From an uncultured Eubacteriales bacterium (lineage in GTDB: Bacteria; Bacillota; Clostridia; Oscillospirales; Oscillospiraceae), in NCBI GenBank assembly GCA_900550615.1, contig URSX01000109.1, positions 1 through 5,361 on the forward strand: a stretch of DNA of 5,361 nt, written 5' to 3'. Shown here one piece after another: positions 1 to 5,361 of the stretch. How positions within the stretch are numbered: the first letter of the stretch is position 1; every line of letters begins with the position of its first letter. The notes under the pieces were generated by a model. It had not been told where the DNA came from. It did not search any database and saw only the letters and a list, made by a program, of their open reading frames with translations. The position numbers were made by a program, and so were the translations under genes.

Positions 1-1
1 C

Positions 2-763
2 GGCGAGTACCTGGACCTCCACTGCGGCGGCGTGGACAACGCCTTCCCCCACCACACCAACGAGATCGCCCAGTCCGAGAGCTATCTGGGCCATCCCTGG
101 TGCCCCCACTGGTGCCATGTGGCCCATCTGAACACCGAGGGCGGCAAGATGAGCAAGTCAAAGGGCGAGTTCCTCACCGTCTCCCTGCTGGAGCAAAAGG
201 GCTACGATCCTCTGGCCTACCGCTTCTTCTGCCTGCAGAGCCACTACCGCAAGAGCCTGGTGTTCTCCTGGGAGAATCTGGACAACGCCACCGTAGCCTT
301 CAATAAGCTCATTGCCAAGATCGCGGCCCTGGATCCCCAGGACGGCCCCGTGGACGAGGCCGCAGCGGCGGAGCTGAAGGCGAAATTCACCAAGGCCATG
401 GATAACGACCTGAACACCTCCATGGCTGTGACGGTGCTGTACGACGTGCTCAAGGCCAAGACCAACGGTGCCACCAAGTGCGCCGTGCTGGAGGGCTTTG
501 ACAGCGTGCTGGGCCTGAAGCTGCTGGAGAAGGCGGCCGACCAGCGCAAGAAGCAGGCCCAGATGGCCGCCCAGCCGGCGGCCTTTGCCGTGGTCAGTGA
601 GAGCGGTGAAGAGGATGAGCAGGTGGAGGCCCTGATCCGCCAGCGTCAGGACGCCAAAAAGGCCAAGAATTTTGCCGAGGCCGACCGCATCCGCGACGAG
701 CTGAAGGGCATGGGCGTGGAGGTCACCGATGTCCCCGGCGGCGCCAAGTGGAAGCGCATCTAA
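2..763 (+). CDS. cysS: Cysteine--tRNA ligase, C-terminal half (5' truncated by window edge)
   Basis: Class I aminoacyl-tRNA synthetase that charges tRNA-Cys with cysteine in the cytoplasm. The frame is open from base 2, and 253 residues are present, about the last half of a roughly 460-residue enzyme. Visible are the FPHHTNEIAQSE block (codons about 44-79), whose first His and second Glu match two zinc ligands of the E. coli enzyme, and the KMSKS ATP-binding loop at 146-160. The helical anticodon-binding region follows, ending in the family-typical tail with AEADRIRDELKGMG and a final KWKR. The segment before KMSKS (GHPWCPHWCHVAHL) and the YRFFCLQSHYRK stretch resemble clostridial CysRS more than the enterobacterial form. 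It also carries two additional cysteines (codons 101-103 and 113-115). The stop at 761-763 is followed after 4 bases by a strong terminator. The active-site N-terminal half (HIGH motif) lies outside the window. Identification is firm. Confidence 0.97.
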   Translation, partial: GEYLDLHCGGVDNAFPHHTNEIAQSESYLGHPWCPHWCHVAHLNTEGGKMSKSKGEFLTVSLLEQKGYDPLAYRFFCLQSHYRKSLVFSWENLDNATVAFNKLIAKIAALDPQDGPVDEAAAAELKAKFTKAMDNDLNTSMAVTVLYDVLKAKTNGATKCAVLEGFDSVLGLKLLEKAADQRKKQAQMAAQPAAFAVVSESGEEDEQVEALIRQRQDAKKAKNFAEADRIRDELKGMGVEVTDVPGGAKWKRI

Positions 764-767
764 ATAT

Positions 768-804
768 AAAAAAACACATCCGTCGGCAGGCGGATGTGTT
801 TTTT
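768..804. terminator. Bidirectional intrinsic terminator after cysS
   Basis: A perfect 9-bp stem, ACACATCCG (774-782) with CGGATGTGT (791-799), encloses an 8-base loop. An A-run (768-774) flanks it on the left and a T-run (799-804) on the right, so it looks functional in both directions. On the + strand it ends cysS. On the - strand it would be a back-up terminator for the uracil-DNA glycosylase gene that converges on it. Confidence 0.9.
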
Positions 805-889
805 AGACTGTCGAAAAACCTTCGGTTTTTCCGGCAAAGGGATTGCAGCAGGCTGAGAGGTATTTTCTCTCTCGCACAGGTTGCGAGGG
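805..889. other. Noncoding convergent spacer with two tandem stem-loops
   Basis: No credible gene is seen here; open frames across it lack ribosome binding sites and read through hairpins. Stem-loop 1 is GAAAAACC (813-820) with GGTTTTTC (824-831) and a TTC loop. Stem-loop 2 pairs 868-876 with 882-890 around a 5-base loop; its one G-U pair forms only in + strand RNA. GAGAG (855-859) could instead pair with CTCTC (867-871), which would compete with stem-loop 2. Together with the terminators on both sides, this gives four hairpins in about 160 bp. It may be a dispersed repeat or stacked terminators; neither can be decided from one copy. Confidence 0.5.
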
Positions 890-924
890 AAAAAATAAAA
901 TTTTTGCCGCCTGCAGGCGGCAAA
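890..924 (-). terminator. Intrinsic terminator of the uracil-DNA glycosylase gene
   Basis: The palindrome at 903-924 forms a 9-bp GC-rich stem (TTTGCCGCC with GGCGGCAAA) around a TGCA loop. Read on the - strand it lies 15 bases past the glycosylase stop codon and is followed by a U-rich tail, AATTTTATTTTTT. On the + strand no T-run follows, so it is directional for the - strand gene. Confidence 0.85.
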
Positions 925-938
925 CCCTGCGAGGCTTT

Positions 939-1517
939 TTACATGTATTCCATGGGGGTATGCTGACAGACCTCCCGGATCTTCGCCTGCAGCGCCTTGA
1001 GATCTACAAAGGTCTCGGGCTTTTTGGTGCCGTCCCGCAGCAGGGCGGCGGGGTGGTACAGCGCCGTCATCAGCACGCCGCTTTTCTCCATGAACTGCCC
1101 GTGCTCCTGGGTGATCTTGAAGTCGGGCTTGATAAGCTCCATGGCGGCGATGCGGCCCAGACACACGATGATCTTCGGCCGCATGAGGGCCACCTGCCGG
1201 CGCAGATAGCCGATGCAGGCATCCTTCTCCGTGTTCAGCGGGTCCCGGTTCCGGGGTGGGCGGCACTTGACGATGTTGGTGATATACACCGATTCCCGGG
1301 CCAGGCCGATCATCTCCAGCATGTCGTCCAGCAGCTTGCCGGCGGCACCCACGAAGGGCAGACCCTGCTCATCCTCATTGGCACCGGGGCCTTCGCCGAT
1401 GAACAGCACCTCCGCCTCCGTGTTTCCCATACCGAACACCACGTTTTTCCGCGTGTCCGCCAGGGCGCAGGCCCGGCATTGCAGGCATTCGTTTTGCAGA
1501 TTTTCCCAAGGGGTCAT
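939..1517 (-). CDS. Family 4 (Fe-S) uracil-DNA glycosylase
   Basis: Removes uracil from DNA, made by cytosine deamination or dUTP misincorporation, and so starts base-excision repair. The 192-residue product fits the compact family 4 enzymes. Seen in order: CRACALADTR with Cys14 and Cys17; motif 1 GEGPGANED at 41-49; LPFVGAAGKLL; NIVKCRPPRNR with Cys85; Cys101; RPKIIVCLGRIAA (113-125); and the HPAALLRD motif (His155). The four cysteines match the ligands of the 4Fe-4S cluster known in this family, and motif 1 and the HP motif match its catalytic elements. An additional Cys11 sits just before the first ligand pair. The frame extends upstream to 1565, but only the ATG at 1517 has a ribosome binding site, so it is taken as the start. 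The gene converges on cysS and is divergent from the membrane protein gene at 1598. Confidence 0.95.
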   Translation of the reverse strand: MTPWENLQNECLQCRACALADTRKNVVFGMGNTEAEVLFIGEGPGANEDEQGLPFVGAAGKLLDDMLEMIGLARESVYITNIVKCRPPRNRDPLNTEKDACIGYLRRQVALMRPKIIVCLGRIAAMELIKPDFKITQEHGQFMEKSGVLMTALYHPAALLRDGTKKPETFVDLKALQAKIREVCQHTPMEYM

Positions 1518-1524
1518 AGGTATT

Positions 1525-1530
1525 CCTCCC
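1525..1530 (-). promoter_or_regulatory. Ribosome binding site fixing the glycosylase start
   Basis: On the - strand GGGAGG lies 7 bases upstream of the ATG at 1515-1517. The upstream in-frame ATG at 1563-1565 has no such site, and the residues between the two starts (MRGGYALFEKILGGIP) are not part of the family's usual N-terminus. This supports the shorter protein. Confidence 0.85.
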
Positions 1531-1560
1531 AGTATTTTTTCGAAAAGGGCATAACCACCC

Positions 1561-1592
1561 CTCACCGGTGAGAGACTGACAGGTGAGGTGAG
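1561..1592 (+). repeat. GGTGAG repeats and 12-bp palindrome before the membrane protein gene
   Basis: CTCACCGGTGAG (1561-1572) is a perfect 12-bp palindrome. The GGTGAG half recurs at 1582-1587 and 1587-1592, the last overlapping the ribosome binding site of the gene at 1598. The upstream CCTCACC (1560-1566) could pair with GGTGAGG (1582-1588) and hide the Shine-Dalgarno sequence, or the palindrome could bind a dimeric repressor. Both uses are inference; the repeats themselves are seen directly. Confidence 0.55.
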
Positions 1593-1597
1593 AGAAA

Positions 1598-2137
1598 ATG
1601 TTCTGGTTTTGGATCTTCTTTTTTTACAGCCTGGCGGGGTATGGGCTGGAAAAGCTCTACGCCCTTGTGACCCATGCCCGGCACCGGGTGCGCAAATGCT
1701 TCCTGCTGCTGCCCCTGTGCCCGGTGTATGGCCTGGCCATGGCGGCGGTGCTCTACCTGGCCGGGGACACGGAGAGCTTCTGGCAGCTGGCCCTCTACGG
1801 GGGGATCCTGTGCACCGCCGTGGAGTACGCCGTGCATTTTTTATATGAAAAATGCCTGGGTGTCCTGTTCTGGGACTACAGCGGCACCTATCTGGATCTC
1901 AACCGCCGGATTTGCTTCCCCTTCGCCGTGGTCTGGGGGCTGCTGTCGGCTCTGGCGGTGCGGTGTGTGCAGCCCCGGCTGGTCCCGGTCATAGATGCCA
2001 TACCGCCCGGGATATCCCTGGCGGCTCTGCTGCTGCTGACGGCGGACAGCTTCTTCACCGTGCGTCTGCTGCGGCGCAGCGGCAACATCGACCTGCTGGG
2101 GCTGAAAAACCTGTGGCAGGAGCTGCACCGGGTCTGA
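1598..2137 (+). CDS. Small five-helix membrane protein, PF06541-like ('putative ABC transporter permease')
   Basis: The 179-residue product has about five predicted membrane helices near residues 3-22, 35-55, 61-82, 104-124 and 129-150. Between helices 3 and 4 lies a conserved-looking polar stretch with WDYS (92-95), LDLN (99-102) and ICFPF. Glu18 in helix 1 and the VEY motif (75-77) in helix 3 also fit the PF06541 family (ABC_trans_CmpB/'ABC-transporter type IV'), which occurs mainly in Firmicutes. The family name rests on weak grounds: there is no ATPase gene nearby, and the real function is unknown. The start is the ATG at 1598, 7 bases after GAGGTG (1585-1590). A basic loop (HARHRVRK, 26-33) after helix 1 suggests that this loop is cytoplasmic. 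The gene converges, with a 36-bp gap and no strong terminator, on the hydrolase; only a weak hairpin without a T-run is seen at 2155-2168. Confidence 0.82.
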   Translation: MFWFWIFFFYSLAGYGLEKLYALVTHARHRVRKCFLLLPLCPVYGLAMAAVLYLAGDTESFWQLALYGGILCTAVEYAVHFLYEKCLGVLFWDYSGTYLDLNRRICFPFAVVWGLLSALAVRCVQPRLVPVIDAIPPGISLAALLLLTADSFFTVRLLRRSGNIDLLGLKNLWQELHRV

Positions 2138-2173
2138 TGTCCCCTGAAGCGGAAACCCTCGAGAGGGTGTGGG

Positions 2174-3112
2174 TCAGATATAGCGCGACAGCCAGTGGTG
2201 GATGTCGCCATATACCGTCTGCTGCATGGACTTCTCGTTGAGAATTTCGTGCCGCAGGCCGGGGTATAGCTGGATGGACACATCCTGCAACCCGGCGGCC
2301 TTGAATGCCTCATAAGACCGCTGCACGCCCTTGCCCATGCCGCCCACCGGATCGTCCTGTCCGGAGATGAACAGCACCGGCATGGCGGGATCCATCTTCA
2401 CCAGATTCACGTTTTTCTGGTTGAAGCGGATGCCCCCCAGCATGTCCCGGAACAGGCCTACCGTGGCGTCCGCCCCGCACATGGGATCGGCCATGTAGCG
2501 GTCCACATTCTCCGCATCCGCCGAGAGCCAGTCAAAGGCCGTGCGGTTGGGAGCGAAGGCCCGGTTATAGCCGCCGAAGGCCAGCTCGGTGACGAAATTG
2601 CTGGTGGAGGCACCGCCGTTCTTATAGTAGAAGCGTTTGGCCACCAGATTGCCGCCCGTGAGCATATAGCCCGGCTGCCAGCCGGTGCCCATGAGGATGG
2701 CGGCCTTTTTCTCCCCCGGGTAGCGGATAAGATAGGAGCGGGTGAGGAAGGAGCCCATGCTGTGGCCCATGATGAGATGGGGCAGGCGCTTGAAGCGCTT
2801 GGAGAGAATCAGGTGCAGGCTGTGGATGTCATCCACCGCGTGCTTCCAGCCGTCCTTTTCTCCGAAATACACCGGCGTGCCGCCCTCGGGGAGGGACTGG
2901 CCGTGACCCAGATGGTCGTGGCCCGCCACCACGATGCCCTGCTCGTTGAGATACCGGGCGAAGTCGTCATAGCGCCCGATGTGCTCCGCCACGCCGTGGG
3001 CGATCTGCAGAACGCCCCGGAATTTGATCTTTTCATCGGGGATCCAGATACAGGCGTGGAGGGATGTTTTTCCGTCGGAGGAGAGGAAACGGAAATGTTC
3101 ACAATTTGTCAT
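2174..3112 (-). CDS. Alpha/beta hydrolase, lysophospholipase/monoacylglycerol lipase type
   Basis: A serine hydrolase of the Hydrolase_4 (PF12146, COG2267/PldB-like) type, expected to cut a fatty acid ester from a monoacylglycerol or lysophospholipid; the substrate is not proven. In the 312-residue product, HGVAEH (39-44) supplies the oxyanion region, [10 protein letters not shown] (64-73) is family-typical, and GHSMG (116-120) carries the nucleophile Ser118. The acid is probably Asp254 in GQDDPVGG, and His288 in LRHEI completes the triad. A cap region lies between about 140 and 235. No signal peptide or membrane helix is seen, so it is probably cytoplasmic. The frame extends to an ATG at 3148, but only the ATG at 3112 has a ribosome binding site. 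The gene is transcribed away from glpK across a shared 139-bp spacer, which hints at a common role in glycerolipid use. It may equally be a generic esterase. Confidence 0.9.
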   Translation of the reverse strand: MTNCEHFRFLSSDGKTSLHACIWIPDEKIKFRGVLQIAHGVAEHIGRYDDFARYLNEQGIVVAGHDHLGHGQSLPEGGTPVYFGEKDGWKHAVDDIHSLHLILSKRFKRLPHLIMGHSMGSFLTRSYLIRYPGEKKAAILMGTGWQPGYMLTGGNLVAKRFYYKNGGASTSNFVTELAFGGYNRAFAPNRTAFDWLSADAENVDRYMADPMCGADATVGLFRDMLGGIRFNQKNVNLVKMDPAMPVLFISGQDDPVGGMGKGVQRSYEAFKAAGLQDVSIQLYPGLRHEILNEKSMQQTVYGDIHHWLSRYI

Positions 3113-3122
3113 AGAATCTGTG

Positions 3123-3128
3123 CTCCTT
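3123..3128 (-). promoter_or_regulatory. Ribosome binding site fixing the hydrolase start
   Basis: On the - strand AAGGAG lies 10 bases before the ATG at 3110-3112. The alternative ATG at 3146-3148 is preceded by a C- and T-rich stretch without any purine-rich site, so the 12 additional upstream residues are probably not translated. Confidence 0.8.
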
Positions 3129-3167
3129 CCATGGTATACTTGTGTCATCGGCCCGCAGGGGCAAAAG

Positions 3168-3196
3168 GGACAGCCCCTGCCGGCGGGTACTATTAT
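3168..3196 (+). promoter_or_regulatory. glpK: Candidate glpK promoter
   Basis: GGGACA (3168-3173, four of six matches to TTGACA) and TATTAT (3191-3196, five of six matches to TATAAT) are separated by exactly 17 bases. This predicts a transcript start near 3203 and a leader of about 49 bases containing the short stem CCGGC/GCCGG (3206-3210, 3221-3225). No anti-terminator plus terminator arrangement of the GlpP type is seen in this leader. Moderate support only. Confidence 0.4.
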
Positions 3197-3197
3197 A
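3192..3197 (-). promoter_or_regulatory. Candidate -10 box of the hydrolase promoter
   Basis: Read on the - strand these bases are a perfect TATAAT, about 80 bases upstream of the hydrolase ATG. No convincing -35 box lies 16-18 bases further upstream, so it would need an activator or be weak. It overlaps the candidate -10 box of glpK, so the two promoters could not be occupied at the same time. Confidence 0.35.
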
Positions 3198-3251
3198 TCC
3201 TGTTACCGGCAGTATACCACGCCGGGGCAAAAAAGAAAAGAGGAGAGGCCA

Positions 3252-4745
3252 ATGGAGCAGTACATTTTGGCGCTGGACCAGGGAACCACCAGCTCCCGGG
3301 CCATACTATTTGACCGCCGGGGACAGATCGTCTCGGTGGGCCAGCACGACTTCCCCCAGATCTATCCCCAGGCCGGATGGGTGGAGCATGATCCGGTGGA
3401 CATCTGGTGCTCGGAGAGCCGGGCGGCGGCGGATGCCCTGCGGGGGGCCCAGCCGGGGCAGGTGGCGGGCATCGGCGTCACCAACCAGAGGGAGACCACC
3501 ATCCTCTGGGACAAGGTCACCGGCCAGCCGGTGTATAACGCCATCGTCTGGCAGTGCCGCCGGACGGCGGAGCTGTGCGAGGAACTGAAAAAGCAGGGCC
3601 TGACGGAGCGGATCCAGTCCACCACGGGCCTGCTGCTGGATGCTTACTTTTCCGCCACCAAGATCCGCTGGATACTGGACAACGTGCCCGGTGTCCGGGA
3701 GCGTGCGGAGCGGGGAGAGATCCTCTTCGGCACGGTGGAGACGTATCTCATCTGGAAGCTGACGGGAGAGCACGTCACGGACTACTCCAACGCCTCCCGG
3801 ACCATGCTCTTCGATATACATAAGCTGCAGTGGGATGAGGAGCTGTGCGACATTTTGCAGATCCCCATGTCCATCCTGCCCCGGCCCGTTTCCAACAGCG
3901 AGACCTACGGCACGGTAAAGCCCGGGATCCCCGGCTTTGAAAAGGCGGCGGGGGTGCCGGTGTGCGGCGCGGCAGGCGACCAGCAGGCGGCCCTGTTCGG
4001 CCAGGGCTGCTTCGCCCCCGGTGAGGCCAAGAATACCTACGGCACCGGCTGCTTCACTTTGATGAACGTGGGTGATACACCTGTGCGCAGCCGGGCGGGC
4101 CTGGTGACGTCGGTGGCCTGGCAGGTAAGAGGGGAGACGAACTATGCCCTGGAGGGCAGCGTCTTCAACGGCGGCAGCACCATCCAGTGGCTTCGGGACG
4201 AGCTGAAGATCATTGACTCCGCTCCCCAGATCAATGACCTGGCGGCCACGGTGCCCTCCTCCGGAGGCGTTGTAGTGGTGCCGGCCTTTACAGGGCTGGG
4301 GGCACCCTATTGGGATATGTACGCCCGGGGGGCCATCCTGGGCCTGACCCGGGGAACCGGGCGGGCGCACATCGCCCGGGCGGTGCTGGAGTGTATTGCC
4401 TATCAGGTGACGGATCTGATGCTGGCCATGCGGCAGGACGCCGGGTGTGACATCGCCTGTCTGCGGGTGGACGGCGGCGCCAGCGTCAGCGATATCCTCA
4501 TGCAGATGCAGGCCGACAGCCTGCGCATCCCCGTGGACCGGCCCGCCATGGTAGAGACCACGGCCTTCGGCGCGGCGGCCCTGGCGGGCCTTGCCTGCGG
4601 CCTGTGGAAGGATCGGGAGGAGCTGAAGGCCCTGCGCCGCAGCGACCGGGTGTTCCTGCCCCAGAGGGTGCAGAGTGAGTGCGACGAAGAGTACCGCCTG
4701 TGGAAGCGGGCGGTGAGCCGGGCGGCGGACTGGATTGAGCACTGA
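3252..4745 (+). CDS. glpK: Glycerol kinase
   Basis: Phosphorylates glycerol with ATP to sn-glycerol-3-phosphate, trapping it in the cytoplasm for glycolysis or lipid synthesis. The 497-residue length is standard for this FGGY-family kinase. Seen: the N-terminal phosphate loop DQGTTSSR (9-16); NQRET with Arg80 and Glu81, Trp100, Tyr132, and GDQQAALFG with Asp243 and Gln244, matching the glycerol contacts of E. coli GlpK; FGGY signature 1 around [12 protein letters not shown] (133-144); KNTYGTGCF (260-268); FGGY signature 2 from about 360 to 380; and the adenosine-motif-like VDGGASVSD (406-414). The ATG at 3252 is chosen because AGGAG (3241-3245) precedes it by 6 bases; the open frame upstream is not coding. 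The regulatory loop at 221-240 lacks the phosphorylated histidine of Gram-positive homologues. No glpF, glpD or glpO is adjacent; the divergent neighbour is a lipase-like hydrolase. No T-tailed terminator follows. Confidence 0.98.
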   Translation: MEQYILALDQGTTSSRAILFDRRGQIVSVGQHDFPQIYPQAGWVEHDPVDIWCSESRAAADALRGAQPGQVAGIGVTNQRETTILWDKVTGQPVYNAIVWQCRRTAELCEELKKQGLTERIQSTTGLLLDAYFSATKIRWILDNVPGVRERAERGEILFGTVETYLIWKLTGEHVTDYSNASRTMLFDIHKLQWDEELCDILQIPMSILPRPVSNSETYGTVKPGIPGFEKAAGVPVCGAAGDQQAALFGQGCFAPGEAKNTYGTGCFTLMNVGDTPVRSRAGLVTSVAWQVRGETNYALEGSVFNGGSTIQWLRDELKIIDSAPQINDLAATVPSSGGVVVVPAFTGLGAPYWDMYARGAILGLTRGTGRAHIARAVLECIAYQVTDLMLAMRQDAGCDIACLRVDGGASVSDILMQMQADSLRIPVDRPAMVETTAFGAAALAGLACGLWKDREELKALRRSDRVFLPQRVQSECDEEYRLWKRAVSRAADWIEH

Positions 4746-4797
4746 GACCCGGCGGGAAACCCCGGGCGTACAGGGGTGAAAAAGCTTTGAATGCGGC
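4746..4797 (+). other. Spacer after glpK, no clear terminator
   Basis: A short hairpin, CCCGG (4748-4752) with CCGGG (4762-4766), lies just after the glpK stop, but no T-run follows it. Read-through from glpK into the zinc ribbon gene is therefore possible, although that gene has its own promoter. Confidence 0.35.
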
Positions 4798-4826
4798 TTG
4801 CAATGCGATTTGAAATTGTGTATAAT
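4798..4826 (+). promoter_or_regulatory. Strong housekeeping-type promoter of the zinc ribbon gene
   Basis: TTGCAA (4798-4803) and a perfect TATAAT (4821-4826) are spaced by exactly 17 bases in an AT-rich island within GC-rich DNA. The predicted transcript starts near 4833 and leaves a leader of about 30 bases. AATGCG is repeated at 4790-4795 and 4802-4807 and overlaps the -35 box, a possible but unproven regulator site. Confidence 0.85.
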
Positions 4827-4862
4827 AAGCAAAACCGTAAAATATGAAAGGAGTTTTTTACT

Positions 4863-5288
4863 ATGGCATTTTTTGACGAACTGGGCAAGAAGGCGCAGGC
4901 CTACGCCGGTGTGGCCGTGGATAAAGCGAAGGACCTGGCGGGTGCTGCCAGCGAAAAGGCAAAGACCGCGGCGGAATCCGCCAAGACCAATATGGCCATC
5001 ATGATGGAGCAGCGGGAGCTGGATAAGAACTACAAGGCCATCGGCGAGTGGTTCGTGGCTGAGTACGGCGAGAACATCCCCGAGTCTGTGAAGGATGTTG
5101 TGGAAGCTGTCAATGCATCCAAGCTCAAGATTGCTGAGCTGGAGGCCTCCAAGCCCCAGAAGGAGGAATGCCCGGAGGAGGAAGAGCCTGCGGAGCATGT
5201 GTGCCCCGTGTGCGGCGTTGCCTCCGAAGGCAAGTTCTGCCCCGAATGCGGCGCGCCCATGGGCGAGAGCAAGGACGCTCAGGAGTAA
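4863..5288 (+). CDS. Small zinc ribbon protein with N-terminal 11-residue amphipathic repeats
   Basis: A 141-residue protein of unknown function, starting at an ATG 9 bases after AAAGGAG (4847-4853). After MAFFDELGK come three tandem 11-residue units (10-20, 21-31, 32-42), two of them starting KAK, rich in Ala and Lys and likely to form one long amphipathic helix. A more ordinary helical segment (44-97) follows, then an acidic Pro/Glu linker (98-112). The C-terminus is a zinc ribbon with paired CxxC motifs at Cys114/Cys117 and Cys126/Cys129 (CPVCG and CPECG), ending in an acidic tail. There is no signal peptide or membrane helix. Similar zinc-ribbon small proteins are common in Clostridia and are usually annotated only by the ribbon. 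The strong promoter suggests steady expression. Being a real gene is well supported; a function cannot be given. Confidence 0.87.
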   Translation: MAFFDELGKKAQAYAGVAVDKAKDLAGAASEKAKTAAESAKTNMAIMMEQRELDKNYKAIGEWFVAEYGENIPESVKDVVEAVNASKLKIAELEASKPQKEECPEEEEPAEHVCPVCGVASEGKFCPECGAPMGESKDAQE

Positions 5289-5361
5289 TTTTCCCCCAGG
5301 GACCATCGACCAGACTTTGATCGATACCTCCCGAAAAGAAGAAACCGATCAGGGCGAAGAG
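5289..5361. other. Window end, no gene seen; imperfect inverted repeat
   Basis: No start codon with a ribosome binding site is seen. ATCGA (5305-5309) and TCGAT (5321-5325), with outer GGGA (5299-5302) and TCCC (5329-5332), could form an interrupted hairpin. There is no T-run after it, so it is not a clear terminator; the start of the next transcript's leader or an RNA cannot be excluded. Confidence 0.3.

Larger units (their letters stand above)
3132..3219. repeat. Inverted TGGTATACT pair in the hydrolase/glpK divergent spacer
   Basis: TGGTATACT (3132-3140) and its exact reverse complement AGTATACCA (3211-3219) face each other near the two ends of the divergent spacer. Between them lies a second inverted repeat, GCAGGGGC (3155-3162) with GCCCCTGC (3173-3180). 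The outer pair could be operator half-sites for a shared regulator or could pair in RNA; no known operator consensus was recognised. Confidence 0.45.

Noticed and set aside
101..115. Cys- and His-rich WCPHWCH stretch in CysRS as an additional zinc site
   Set aside because: It lines up with the ordinary pre-KMSKS segment of clostridial CysRS, and the known zinc ligands are elsewhere. Two adjacent cysteines alone do not support a new metal site.
748..966. Open frames across the cysS/glycosylase spacer on both strands (748-966 +, 723-923 -, 843-1571 +)
   Set aside because: They read through terminator hairpins or antisense to the glycosylase, have no ribosome binding site and show no protein-like pattern.
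2155..2168. Hairpin ACCCT/AGGGT between the membrane protein and hydrolase genes as a terminator
   Set aside because: The stem is only 5-6 bp and neither strand has a T-run after it, so it is not a convincing intrinsic terminator.
3106..3140. TTGTCA with TATACT on the + strand as a promoter
   Set aside because: The boxes are 23 bases apart, too far for a sigma-70-type promoter. TATACT here is better seen as part of the inverted TGGTATACT pair.
3201..3214. Possible catabolite-responsive element (cre) upstream of glpK
   Set aside because: The central CG and flanking TG fit, but several key positions of the consensus differ, notably the downstream half. The match is no better than chance.
2979..3251. 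Upstream extension of the glpK frame to 2979
   Set aside because: The extension is antisense to the hydrolase gene, crosses the promoter spacer and has no family resemblance. The ATG at 3252 has a good ribosome binding site and gives the standard GlpK N-terminus.
3306..5306. Very long open frame (666 codons) on the - strand opposite glpK and the zinc ribbon gene
   Set aside because: It runs antisense to two well-recognised genes in a frame kept open by GC-rich codon bias. The translation is low-complexity (Gly, His, Leu, Pro, Arg rich) with no recognisable domain, and there is no supported start.

Overview
This window is GC-rich (about 60 % by eye) chromosomal DNA. It most likely comes from a gut-type Clostridia of the Oscillospiraceae/Ruminococcaceae group. 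The reasons are a clostridial-type cysteinyl-tRNA synthetase, a PF06541-like membrane protein of the kind found mainly in Firmicutes, strong AGGAGG-type ribosome binding sites, and the mix of genes. The lineage is inferred from protein style and cannot be fixed without a search. I see no mobile element, CRISPR array, rRNA or tRNA, and nothing that clearly forms an undescribed system.

Layout. Positions 2-763 (+) hold the C-terminal half of cysS, closed by a strong bidirectional terminator (768-804). Positions 805-938 are a noncoding, hairpin-rich spacer that includes the terminator of the next gene. Positions 939-1517 (-) encode a family 4 (Fe-S) uracil-DNA glycosylase. An 80-bp divergent spacer with GGTGAG repeats follows, then 1598-2137 (+), a small five-helix membrane protein of the PF06541 'putative ABC transporter permease' type. 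This gene converges, with a 36-bp gap, on 2174-3112 (-), an alpha/beta hydrolase of the lysophospholipase/monoacylglycerol lipase type. A 139-bp divergent spacer (3113-3251) separates it from 3252-4745 (+), glycerol kinase glpK. A near-consensus promoter (4798-4826) then drives 4863-5288 (+), a small protein with N-terminal 11-residue amphipathic repeats and a C-terminal zinc ribbon. The last 73 bp hold no recognisable gene.

How the genes relate. Strand changes at nearly every junction, so most genes are probably single transcription units with housekeeping roles (translation, base-excision repair). The one suggestive pairing is the divergent hydrolase and glpK: glycerol released from a monoacylglycerol or lysolipid could be phosphorylated to glycerol-3-phosphate. 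This is inference. The glycerol kinase is unusual in lacking both the PTS-phosphorylated histidine known in Gram-positive homologues and the arginine used for fructose-1,6-bisphosphate binding in the E. coli enzyme. Two annotated starts are better moved downstream of the longest reading frame because of clear ribosome binding sites (the glycosylase at 1517, the hydrolase at 3112).
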